Origin: JBBQFC01 sp038321615
Lineage (GTDB): Bacteria > Bacteroidota > Bacteroidia > Flavobacteriales_D > Cryomorphaceae
NCBI GenBank assembly: GCA_038321615.1
Contig: JBBQFC010000099.1
Location: forward strand, 1 to 6,677
Reading direction: 5' to 3'
Length of the DNA stretch: 6,677 nt
Below are positions 1 to 5,818 of the stretch, one piece after another. The notes beneath the pieces are model-generated. The model was not told the DNA's origin. It made no database searches and saw only the letters and a program-made list of their open reading frames with translations. Every line of letters begins with the position of its first letter. Within the stretch, counting starts at the first letter, position 1. Both the position numbers and the translations under genes were made by a program.

Positions 1-20
1 TTTTTTTCTCAACGTTAAAA

Positions 21-38
21 TCCCGATTAATATCGGGA
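21..38. repeat. Small CCCGAT/ATCGGG hairpin
   Basis: A perfect 7-bp inverted repeat, TCCCGAT (21-27) and ATCGGGA (32-38), surrounds the 4-nt loop TAAT. The same palindrome family recurs at 776-793 and 6069-6086 with different loops. No T-run follows on either strand, so I do not call it a terminator. It looks like a dispersed palindromic repeat. The rest of 1-107 shows nothing else I can support. Confidence 0.6.
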
Positions 39-107
39 CGCTATGCCGCCCGAGGCCTACGCACTAGCGTATATTCGATCTGGAAAGATCGCTTTCACTG
101 ATGACAC

Positions 108-579
108 AAGCTTGGAGACTATTCTTGTTTTACAAATTATTTATCAAACAAAGAATGCTCCGTCCCGCAGTCGGGAAGCAAGAATGGCTCTGGAGGAGCC
201 ATAACGAATTCCTACAAGAAGTAGCCGCGGGTTTTTGGTAAAGTGCTGTTCGTTTCGAGACGAAGTCTCTAAATGTTCGACGATCCATCGAGTGAAATGC
301 TGGCCAAAAAGCTGTCGGTGATGGTGCGCTTAAAAGCAATAAGAATAGGCGCACCAACTTCCTTAGGAATTCAGGAGACCTTTTGCAGCCCTTTTGGGTC
401 TTTCCAAAAGGGCGGAGAGAAAATCTGCGAGACGCGATCAATCTGGAATTGTAATCTATAATCGTCCGACAACATCCACTTGCCATCTCGAAGGTTAATT
501 GGGCTTAAACCCAATTCGGGTCTCGATACAATTTTTGAATCCGCGCTGCTCCTTCAAAAATCACTCGACCTGACTGAAT
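108..579 (+). repeat. Left arm of a ~475-bp imperfect inverted repeat
   Basis: The reverse complement of this stretch aligns end to end with 5819-6297, with roughly 30 mismatches or small indels plus one replaced block, so more than 90% identity by eye. The longest exact run is 46 nt (194-239 against 6166-6211). The arm is a chain of small hairpins: TCCCG/CGGGA (163-176), ATGGCTC/GAGCCAT (184-202), a near-palindrome at 251-262, GCCCTTTTGG/CCAAAAGGGC (388-413), AATTGGG/CCCAATT (497-516) and ATTTTTGAA/TTCAAAAAT (531-561). A 118-codon frame on the minus strand (486 to 130) is not kept in the other arm, where a small indel and an early stop break it, so I regard the repeat as non-coding. No terminal direct duplication or transposase is apparent. 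It may be a mosaic MITE-like or intergenic repeat family. Confidence 0.88.
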
Positions 580-580
580 A

Positions 581-686
581 AAGCAATAAGAATAAGCGCA
601 CCAACTTTCTTAGGAATTTAAGATACCTTTTGCAGCCCTTTTGGGTCTTTCCAAAAGGGCGAAAGAAAATCCTTCGGGACGAAATT
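581..686 (+). repeat. Second, direct copy of the GCCCTTTTGG hairpin module
   Basis: This is a direct repeat of positions 334-423 of the left inverted-repeat arm. It starts with the same AAGCAATAAGAATA stretch, continues through GCACCAACTT and TTAGGAATT, and carries the same hairpin GCCCTTTTGG (635-644) / CCAAAAGGGC (651-660). It then ends with a 21-nt tail (666-686) that is absent from the first copy but repeated exactly at 842-862. It sits directly beside the arm, as though one module had been duplicated head to tail. No coding frame is credible here. Confidence 0.75.
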
Positions 687-718
687 TCTGATCGTTTAGT
701 ATTCGAATCCGGAGAGAA

Positions 719-862
719 AGACCAACTTCCTTAGGAATTTAAGAAAGCTTTTTATGGGCAGGTGTTCGCGTTCAGACCCGATGGCTATCGGGTTGAGCTC
801 AAGCAGAGCCTTCCAGTTGGCTCTTTCCAAAAATGCGAAAAAAAATCCTTCGGGACGAAATT
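719..862 (+). repeat. Third, diverged copy of the same module with a CCCGAT hairpin
   Basis: The left end (722-744) matches 601-623 at 22 of 23 positions, and the right end (842-862) is identical to 666-686. Between them the usual GCCCTTTTGG hairpin is largely lost. Only CTTTCCAAAA of its second half remains, near 825, and the middle instead contains ACCCGAT (776-782) / ATCGGGT (787-793) with loop GGCT. A 67-codon minus-strand frame across here (899-696) is low-complexity repeat translation with no recognisable domain and is left out as a gene. Confidence 0.65.
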
Positions 863-950
863 GAAATCCTTGAATAGTCAAAATTCGTTTGGACATCATA
901 AACTATGAATGCCAGATCACTTTCGTACGTTCGGGTCGCATCACCTTCTC

Positions 951-998
951 GACTGTTTTCGACTGTTCTCGACTCCGCTCGGCGACCGCCGCTCGATA
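951..998 (-). repeat. Degenerate tandem decamers with a GAGCGGAGTC unit
   Basis: Three successive 10-mers occur: GACTGTTTTC (951-960), GACTGTTCTC (961-970) and GACTCCGCTC (971-980). A GGCGACCGCC palindrome (981-990) and CGCTCGAT follow. Read on the minus strand the units are GAGCGGAGTC, GAGAACAGTC and GAAAACAGTC, the same family as the plus-strand decamers near 6411-6460. I associate such GAGCGGAGTC strings with intergenic repeats in Bacteroidota. The array lies 45-90 bp beyond the menE stop codon, but it lacks a stem plus T-run typical of an intrinsic terminator. Confidence 0.6.
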
Positions 999-1041
999 TC
1001 TATCCCTGGTTACCAATCGCCCTGACTTCCTATTTTCACCA

Positions 1042-2097
1042 CTAGTTATTGACTTCCCAAGCTTCTGCTGTAACCTTACGCATCACTTTCCCCGTTGGGG
1101 TGCGCGCAAAAGCCTGGATGAGCGCCACTTTTTTTGGTTTTTCGTAGGGATGAATCCAAGCGGAATCGGGTAGAATGGGTGGCAAATCTCCTTCAACGAA
1201 AAGCACTACCTGCTGGCCGAGATATGGATCGGGTACACCGAAAAGGAAAAAAGGGGTTTGAATAAATGCTGCCAATCGCTGTTCGATCGGTTCGGGATGA
1301 ATCTTAACGCCGCCGGAATTGATAAGGAAGTCGGCGCGGCCGATCCAGGTGAAGCAATCGCCATGAAGCTCCACCACGTCATTGGTTTCGAGCCAGCCAT
1401 TAATAATACCCGGCCACGATACTTCAAGCCGTCCGTTTTCGCCCGTTCGCAAAGCCACCCCTTCGAGTGCCTGATAATACGGCGTGGTCTGGCTTTCGCT
1501 AAGTGGCGCGATGGCAAAATGCGAAAGGGTTTCGGCCATTCCAAAACTCGCAAATACGCGCGTTGCTCCCAATTGGCTCATTTGCACAGATCGAAGATTC
1601 GGTGACCCTCCACCGATGAGTATTTGCGAAACACGGCGCAATTTCTCCGGCGATACCTCCCAGATACGTTGAAATTGATAAGGGCTGAGCGGGGCAAAGT
1701 CGTATTGCTCACCATCGGCGATAGGCTGCGCGGAGGGTGCTTCTACTTCGAGCTGGTAGCCGCCCACTATGGCTCTGGCCACCATCATTTTTCCGGCTAT
1801 AAAAGCAAGCGATAGGGGCAAAAGCGCACGGGTAGTTGGCAGTAAGCCGAAATACCGATTGGTAGCTTCGGCACTTTGAATTAGAGATGCTTTTGGAAAT
1901 ACCCAAGTCTTAGGCCTACCCGTTGAGCCCGATGTTTGCACTTCGATGGTAGGCGATAAATCGAAAAGTTGGGCGGCAAATTCCAAAGCCTGCCGCACCA
2001 CGGGAGCTTGCCAGGCGATGTAGCTAGGCTGGAGATCACTTTTTTGGTGCCAAAGCCCATTGAGCCAAACTCCGGTGTAGGCGTCAAAAACCGACAT
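1042..2097 (-). CDS. menE: o-Succinylbenzoate-CoA ligase (MenE), short form
   Basis: This enzyme activates o-succinylbenzoate with ATP and CoA to OSB-CoA, the substrate of MenB in menaquinone synthesis; it is cytoplasmic. It belongs to the ANL (acyl-adenylating) superfamily. Visible motifs are the phosphate loop QTSGSTGRPK (54-63), the A5-type FGMAET (185-190), the TxD-like ETNDVVEL (237-244) with Asp240, the hinge region GRADFLINSGGVKIHPEPIE (253-272), and the C-terminal RTPTGKVMRK (332-341) with the presumed catalytic Lys337. At 351 aa it is about 100 residues shorter than the E. coli enzyme. The missing part is the N-terminal region before the phosphate loop, and I know short forms like this from Bacteroidota, so I do not read it as truncation. 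The ATG at 2097 lies inside the end of menC (14-nt overlap), so the two are probably translationally coupled. It is the last gene of the operon, with stop codon TAG. Confidence 0.93.
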   Translation of the reverse strand: MSVFDAYTGVWLNGLWHQKSDLQPSYIAWQAPVVRQALEFAAQLFDLSPTIEVQTSGSTGRPKTWVFPKASLIQSAEATNRYFGLLPTTRALLPLSLAFIAGKMMVARAIVGGYQLEVEAPSAQPIADGEQYDFAPLSPYQFQRIWEVSPEKLRRVSQILIGGGSPNLRSVQMSQLGATRVFASFGMAETLSHFAIAPLSESQTTPYYQALEGVALRTGENGRLEVSWPGIINGWLETNDVVELHGDCFTWIGRADFLINSGGVKIHPEPIEQRLAAFIQTPFFLFGVPDPYLGQQVVLFVEGDLPPILPDSAWIHPYEKPKKVALIQAFARTPTGKVMRKVTAEAWEVNN

Positions 2098-3136
2098 AGT
2101 CCGAAGGTATTTCCCAATTTAATTCGCGGTTGTAATAAAGGTGATTACTCCGTATTTCAAGCGGACTCCCAATATTGTTGGTATAGAGCATGCCGGTGCC
2201 CAGCCCTTGCGGAAGCGACGGGTTTTTGCTCGACGTGTATTGGGCGATGGCATTGAGACCGACATTTGATTCCAAAGCCGAAGTGATCCACCAATAGGCT
2301 CCGTGCGCGTCGGCGATGGAGATCCATTCATCGCAAGCCGCAAAGCCACCGAGCAAGCTTGGTTTCATCACCAAGGCTTGGGGCTTTATTTCAGAAATCA
2401 AAGCCCTTTTTTGCGACAAAGTTTGGGCGGTAATAAGCTCTTCGTCGAGCGCAATGGCTAGAGGGCTATCCGCGCAGAGCGCCGCCATAGCTTCCCATTG
2501 GCCTTGGCGGATGGGTTGCTCAATGGATTCTACGTTTAATCGAGCCAGTTCTGCTAATCTGCGGGGTGCATCTTTTGCCGAAAAGGCGCCATTTGCGTCT
2601 ACCCGAATAGCTAAATCAGTAGCTCTGTAGAGCTTGCGGATATAGCCGATGAGGGCCAACTCTTCGCCGAAGTCGATGGCTCCGATCTTGAGTTTAATGC
2701 AGGTATATCCGGCGCGTATTTTTTGATCGATCTCGGCACGCATTTCATCCTTATTTCCCATCCACACCAAGCCATTTATTTCAATTCCTTCGCCCTTTCC
2801 GGAAAAGGTATTCGCAATAATGGTTGCTTTGGATCGACTTTTCAATTCGGCGAAAGCCATTTCCACCGCAAAGCGAATTGCTGGCCATTCCGAGAGATTG
2901 GGGATGCTTAACCCATCGGTGATGGCTGCCGCTACCTCATCGAGCTTTTGCCGAAAATCGGGACGATCATCGATAGATAATTTGGGTAGGAGTCCACATT
3001 CGCCCAGCGCGATATAGCCAGAATCCAAATCTTTAAGCGCGATGTAATAAGCGGGCTTATCATCGAGCCAACCGCGGGAGGTGCCACGAGGGCGATCAAA
3101 TTTCAGCAGTCGAGAATGAATCCGGGCTTCGATCAT
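2084..3136 (-). CDS. menC: o-Succinylbenzoate synthase (MenC)
   Basis: This enzyme dehydrates SHCHC to o-succinylbenzoate in the menaquinone pathway and acts in the cytoplasm. It is an enolase-superfamily barrel protein of 350 aa. The order and spacing of key residues fit: the KLK motif (148-150) with the presumed base Lys150, metal ligands Asp180 in VDANGAF, Glu206 in IEQP and Asp231 in ALDEE, and the second catalytic lysine Lys258 in VMKPSLLGG. A general dipeptide-epimerase or muconate-cycloisomerase relative would share this fold, but the position between menA and menE decides the assignment. The ATG at 3136 overlaps the menA stop as ATGA, a typical coupled junction, and the 3' end overlaps menE by 14 nt. 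No strong Shine-Dalgarno site is seen, consistent with translation by coupling. Confidence 0.93.
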   Translation of the reverse strand: MIEARIHSRLLKFDRPRGTSRGWLDDKPAYYIALKDLDSGYIALGECGLLPKLSIDDRPDFRQKLDEVAAAITDGLSIPNLSEWPAIRFAVEMAFAELKSRSKATIIANTFSGKGEGIEINGLVWMGNKDEMRAEIDQKIRAGYTCIKLKIGAIDFGEELALIGYIRKLYRATDLAIRVDANGAFSAKDAPRRLAELARLNVESIEQPIRQGQWEAMAALCADSPLAIALDEELITAQTLSQKRALISEIKPQALVMKPSLLGGFAACDEWISIADAHGAYWWITSALESNVGLNAIAQYTSSKNPSLPQGLGTGMLYTNNIGSPLEIRSNHLYYNRELNWEIPSDYVGF

Positions 3137-4029
3137 GCGATGTTCATTCCGATGCCTAAGAGCAGCGCAAACAGCAAGGTGCCGATGGCGAGCTTCTTGA
3201 GTTCTTTATCCAATTCCGATTGCCGCGTATTGCGCATCACCGTCACCATGTTTTGAATGATTAAGGGGCAAATAACTAAAAACAGAAACTGATAAGGCGA
3301 CTGGTAATGCATTATTACAAAGGCGGTACTTGCAAGTATGGCTCCAGCCAACAGACTGACGTGATAAATTTTCGCGCGGGCATAGCCCAGGCGCACTACC
3401 AGGGTGTGTTTACCGTGATTGCGGTCGTTTACTTCGTCGCGCATATTATTGAGATTTAGCACGGCCGTAGCAAGCAGCCCAATGGCTATTGCCGGAAGCA
3501 GTTCGTTGGGAGCTAGTTGGTTGGTATGTAGAAAGAACGTGCCCGACACCCCTACAATTCCGAAAAACAGAAAGACGGCCAGATCGCCCAAACCTCTATA
3601 TCCGTAGGGCTTACTCCCGATGGTATAGCCCAGCGCGGCAAGGATGGCCAGTAAGCCAAAACCGAAGAAAAGGAGGGTTGGTTGCAAGCCGATTCGGTGA
3701 AAAGCTTCAGAGAGGAGCCATAGCCCCGACACGAAAGCCAATACTGCAAAGATGGCGATCGCTGTTTTCATCTGGCTTTTGGTAATGTTTCCGCTTTGGA
3801 GGCTGCGCTTCGGTCCCACGCGGTTATCGTTGTCCACACCGTTCACGAAATCACCAAAATCGTTGGCCAAATTGCTCAAAATCTGCAGGAAAAGTGTAGT
3901 TGCAATTGCGGCGAGGGCGACCCGCATTGAAAACTGGCCTTTCCAAAGGGCTAATAAACTACCGAGTAGGATGCTCGAAAGCGCGAGAGGAAGAGTTCTT
4001 AATCGGAAGGCATGCAGCCAATCGGCCAT
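3133..4029 (-). CDS. menA: 1,4-Dihydroxy-2-naphthoate polyprenyltransferase (MenA)
   Basis: This integral membrane enzyme of the UbiA superfamily attaches the polyprenyl chain to 1,4-dihydroxy-2-naphthoate, giving demethylmenaquinone. It has 298 aa. The first aspartate-rich motif is NDFGDFVNGVD (56-66), followed by GPKRSLQSG (72-80). The second is the NNMRDEVNDRNHGKHTL stretch (194-210). About nine hydrophobic segments are visible, near residues 11-29, 37-52, 88-106, 117-134, 148-166, 176-192, 220-240, 245-262 and 278-297. I chose the ATG at 4029 (MADWLHAFRLRTLPLAL) because it gives the usual MenA N-terminus. The frame stays open to an ATG at 4200, but those 57 extra codons translate an intergenic repeat, are non-hydrophobic and match nothing expected of MenA. 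It is the first gene of the menA-menC-menE operon. Its promoter should lie in 4030-4450, but I could not identify a convincing one. Confidence 0.93.
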   Translation of the reverse strand: MADWLHAFRLRTLPLALSSILLGSLLALWKGQFSMRVALAAIATTLFLQILSNLANDFGDFVNGVDNDNRVGPKRSLQSGNITKSQMKTAIAIFAVLAFVSGLWLLSEAFHRIGLQPTLLFFGFGLLAILAALGYTIGSKPYGYRGLGDLAVFLFFGIVGVSGTFFLHTNQLAPNELLPAIAIGLLATAVLNLNNMRDEVNDRNHGKHTLVVRLGYARAKIYHVSLLAGAILASTAFVIMHYQSPYQFLFLVICPLIIQNMVTVMRNTRQSELDKELKKLAIGTLLFALLLGIGMNIA

Positions 4030-4135
4030 GAGAATAATTTGGGGCAAAAATCGGAATAAAGTTTTTGATTGGTTTGAAAGAATTGTCGACGCGCTGATTG
4101 ATTGTTTGGCTTTTGCCCTTTCGGCGCTGTATGTC

Positions 4136-4168
4136 ATTTCGACCAACGTGAGAAATCTCGGGATTCTT
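4136..4168 (+). repeat. 33-nt dispersed repeat, copy 1
   Basis: The stretch begins ATTTCGACCA and ends GATTCTT. It matches 5648-5680 at 27 of 33 positions with no gaps. The two copies bracket the fic gene in direct orientation. Translated on the minus strand, it produces the false N-terminal extension of menA. I associate similar AAATCTCGGGATTC strings with intergenic DNA in Bacteroidota, but that is from memory. Confidence 0.6.
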
Positions 4169-4321
4169 TGCTGTTCTGTTCTCGACCGCCGCTCAAACAT
4201 GGCGGCCGATACAGGCAGCGAGCGAATGTTTCAACGCGCGTCTCACCCTTGTGATTTACATTTCAATCCAAGGCCGGGACGGCCGGAACAGACGCACTCG
4301 CGGGACGCGAACGCGGGCGGG

Positions 4322-4370
4322 GGTCGAGTGATTTTTGAAGGAGCGGAGCGGATTCAAAAATTGTATCGAG
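4322..4370 (+). repeat. Solo copy of the ATTTTTGAA hairpin module
   Basis: This stretch matches 5829-5876 of the right inverted-repeat arm and the complement of the inner end of the left arm (about 522-569), with one or two differences from each. It forms a perfect 9-bp stem ATTTTTGAA (4331-4339) / TTCAAAAAT (4353-4361) around a purine-rich 13-nt loop. Similarity stops abruptly on both sides, so this module occurs independently of the rest of the large repeat. Confidence 0.75.
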
Positions 4371-4450
4371 CGGCGGTGTTCGAGTCGAGAACAGCCGAGA
4401 TGATGAGCCGATTTCAATCTTCCTTCGAAAGACCAAATAACCAAAACCAA

Positions 4451-5488
4451 TCAAAAATAAGTTTGAACGGCAAATTCAAATTGGTCCATGAAAATTTCCT
4501 TGACCTTCGATAGATTGTTCTGCTCGTAAAACAGGAGCATCGCCTTTTTGTAATGGATCGAATCGACGGTTCGGTAGGACAACGGACAATGGTCTTCACC
4601 CATCAGAATAGCATTGCTCACAATACGGGCTGTGCGCTTATTGCCGTCCATGAAGGGCTGGATATACGAAAGCAACACCAATGCCAGCAGGGCTTTTTCG
4701 AACACACTTTCTCTGCTATTGACGAGTATGCAAGTCAATTCCAGGGCTTCTATAATTTGAAAGTCCAATTCCAGAGGCGTATAATTCGTCCCCGAAATTC
4801 CCACCCTCCGTTTTCTGATGTTTCGATCGACTTCCAAATCCTTCATCAACATGCCGTGAATATCTTCAATCTTCGAAACACTTAGCGGGCGGACATAATC
4901 GGCTTGACCTAACAAAAAATCAATTGCATCCTTGTGATTCAGAAGCATCACAGCTTCATCCTTCGTTTTCCCGCTAGCCGTTTCTTTTTCTTTCAGCAGC
5001 CTTTCGGTTTCAAGCAAGCTATAGGTATTCCCTTCAATCTGAGACGATTTCCAACTTAGATCTATTGCCAAACGTTCGAATTCCCGTTGGTATTCCTTTT
5101 CCAACAGCTCTGAAATGTTTCGTTTAAATAACGCTTGATTGGTGATGAGTCGATCCATCTCAAGCTTGGTAAAAAGCTCAATTTTGGGCAAAATGATCCT
5201 TAGAAGAGAGAAGTTGAATTTCTCCCTAATCTTTCGCTCATCTATTTCTTTCCGAAAATAGGTGTCCAAATCAATATCCTGCACAACTTCATAAGCAAGC
5301 GAAATTCTGTATTTCGTCGCTCTGCCTTGGGCAAGCATTTCTAGATGATGCTTCGCGACTAACTTATTTAGCTGCCGTTTGAGCGTGGCAAAACTACCCT
5401 CAAAAGGAAGCCCTTCGAAAATTTCCTTTGAGCTTTGTTCTCCAGTATCCCGGAGGTACGCAATTAACTTTTCTTCGCGATGCTCCAT
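4451..5488 (-). CDS. Fic-domain protein, class II, with N-terminal winged-helix-like segment
   Basis: Fic proteins usually transfer AMP or another nucleotide moiety from a cofactor to a protein hydroxyl group. The gene encodes 345 aa from the ATG at 5488. Residues about 4-62 look like a winged helix-turn-helix, a linker follows, and the C-terminal half is the Fic fold. The inhibitory helix motif SSQIEG (148-153) fits (S/T)xxxE(G/N) placed N-terminal to the Fic core, which defines class II; Glu152 would contact the second motif arginine. The Fic motif reads QPFMDGNKRTAR (277-288). The Gly-Asn and both arginines are kept, but the catalytic His is Gln (codon CAG) and GNG is GNK. From memory, a subfamily with an IQPF..GNKRT motif exists in Bacteroidota, so this is probably not a fresh mutation, but AMP transfer may be absent or altered. 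A TTG at 5521 would add 11 residues. I prefer the ATG because AGGA lies 7 nt before it. The target is unknown. Confidence 0.88.
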   Translation of the reverse strand: MEHREEKLIAYLRDTGEQSSKEIFEGLPFEGSFATLKRQLNKLVAKHHLEMLAQGRATKYRISLAYEVVQDIDLDTYFRKEIDERKIREKFNFSLLRIILPKIELFTKLEMDRLITNQALFKRNISELLEKEYQREFERLAIDLSWKSSQIEGNTYSLLETERLLKEKETASGKTKDEAVMLLNHKDAIDFLLGQADYVRPLSVSKIEDIHGMLMKDLEVDRNIRKRRVGISGTNYTPLELDFQIIEALELTCILVNSRESVFEKALLALVLLSYIQPFMDGNKRTARIVSNAILMGEDHCPLSYRTVDSIHYKKAMLLFYEQNNLSKVKEIFMDQFEFAVQTYF

Positions 5489-5495
5489 CGTTACA

Positions 5496-5502
5496 TCCTT
5501 TT
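5496..5502 (-). promoter_or_regulatory. Ribosome binding site of the fic gene
   Basis: On the minus strand the sequence AAAAGGA ends 7 nt before the ATG at 5488. This is the clearest Shine-Dalgarno match at any start in the window, and it selects the ATG over the TTG start 33 nt upstream. Confidence 0.65.
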
Positions 5503-5540
5503 GGCTCACAAAGAACGACAATTCAGCTCAGCTTAACGCC

Positions 5541-5600
5541 TAATTTGAGCCGATAATAATGAATATTTGAGCCGTAATTTGAGCTAGTGGTTGTGCACAA
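5541..5600 (-). promoter_or_regulatory. Triple GCTCAAA repeat and palindrome, candidate operator of fic
   Basis: On the plus strand TTTGAGC occurs three times in the same direction, at 5544-5550, 5566-5572 and 5578-5584. The first two extend to ATTTGAGCCG or TATTTGAGCCG and the third to AATTTGAGCTA. Starts are spaced 22 and 12 nt, close to two and one helical turns. The perfect palindrome TTGTGCACAA (5591-5600) follows. The group lies about 55-110 bp upstream of the fic ATG, where a promoter and operator are expected, and the Fic protein has an N-terminal DNA-binding-like segment. Autoregulation is my inference. I could not place a TAnnTTTG promoter element here. An 8-bp inverted repeat, AATTCAAT (5599-5606) / ATTGAATT (5625-5632), lies just beyond. 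Confidence 0.45.
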
Positions 5601-5647
5601 TTCAATTTGAAATAGAAGATATAGATTGAATTTCAGTCCTTTGCGTT

Positions 5648-5680
5648 ATTTCGACCAGCCGGATAAATCGCGAGATTCTT
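5648..5680 (+). repeat. 33-nt dispersed repeat, copy 2
   Basis: This is an ungapped 27/33 match to 4136-4168 in the same orientation, upstream of fic. The six differences are spread out, so both copies look old. No function can be read from it. Confidence 0.6.
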
Positions 5681-5712
5681 CACTCTCAATTGCAAAAGAA
5701 ATTCTTCACGCG

Positions 5713-5792
5713 TCCCGATACAATTAAAAGGCCATCTCAGATTGCAAGATCACTTTTGACCGTCGGCCTTTTAATCACTCGACGTGACGGGA
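5713..5792. repeat. Long hairpin (11-bp stem with an outer 5-bp stem)
   Basis: A perfect 11-bp inverted repeat, ATTAAAAGGCC (5723-5733) / GGCCTTTTAAT (5765-5775), encloses a 31-nt loop. It is flanked by TCCCG (5713-5717) and CGGGA (5788-5792), which can pair as an outer stem with unequal internal loops of 5 and 12 nt. No coding frame of interest covers it, and no T-run follows on either strand. It could be a structured RNA or another palindromic repeat. Confidence 0.55.
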
Positions 5793-5818
5793 TTAAGGGG
5801 TCTATTTTGAAAATCAAC

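Larger units (their letters stand above)
4030..4450. other. Repeat-rich gap between fic and menA
   Basis: These 421 bp hold no credible gene. From menA outward the gap contains a 33-nt dispersed repeat (4136-4168), a segment with CTGTTCTCGACCGCCGCTC (4174-4192), a GGCCG/CGGCC hairpin (4272-4284) and a stand-alone module of the large inverted repeat (4322-4370). That module is followed by TTCGAGTCGAGAACAG (4379-4394), of the same family as the decamers at 951-980. Since fic ends at 4451 and menA begins at 4029 on the same strand, the menA promoter and any fic terminator should be here. I see neither a TAnnTTTG element close to menA nor a hairpin with a T-run. Confidence 0.6.

Noticed and set aside
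130..486. 118-codon minus-strand frame in the left repeat arm (rich in Arg, Ser and Leu)
   Set aside because: The frame is not kept in the right arm (indel and early stop), there is no recognisable domain, and the DNA is explained by hairpin repeats.
635..660. GCCCTTTTGG/CCAAAAGGGC hairpin as an intrinsic terminator for the men operon
   Set aside because: No T-run follows the stem on either strand, it lies about 380 bp past the menE stop, and it occurs as part of a repeat family.
696..899. 67-codon minus-strand frame in the third module copy
   Set aside because: It lies wholly within degenerate repeats and has no domain; part of it only echoes the translation seen in the left arm.
889..1173. 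94-codon plus-strand frame overlapping the menE 3' end
   Set aside because: It is antisense to a clear menE gene and starts in the decamer repeat region; a shadow frame.
3752..4513. 253-codon plus-strand frame antisense to menA and the fic 3' end
   Set aside because: It is antisense to conserved menA and fic codons and crosses intergenic repeats. Its composition is that of a shadow frame, with no domain.
4451..5488. Fic/Doc toxin-antitoxin pair
   Set aside because: There is no small partner gene next to it, and the inhibitory motif is inside the same protein (class II), so a separate antitoxin is not expected.
4451..5521. TTG start at 5521 for the fic gene
   Set aside because: It gives 11 extra residues with no Shine-Dalgarno site, while the ATG at 5488 has AGGA at ideal spacing.
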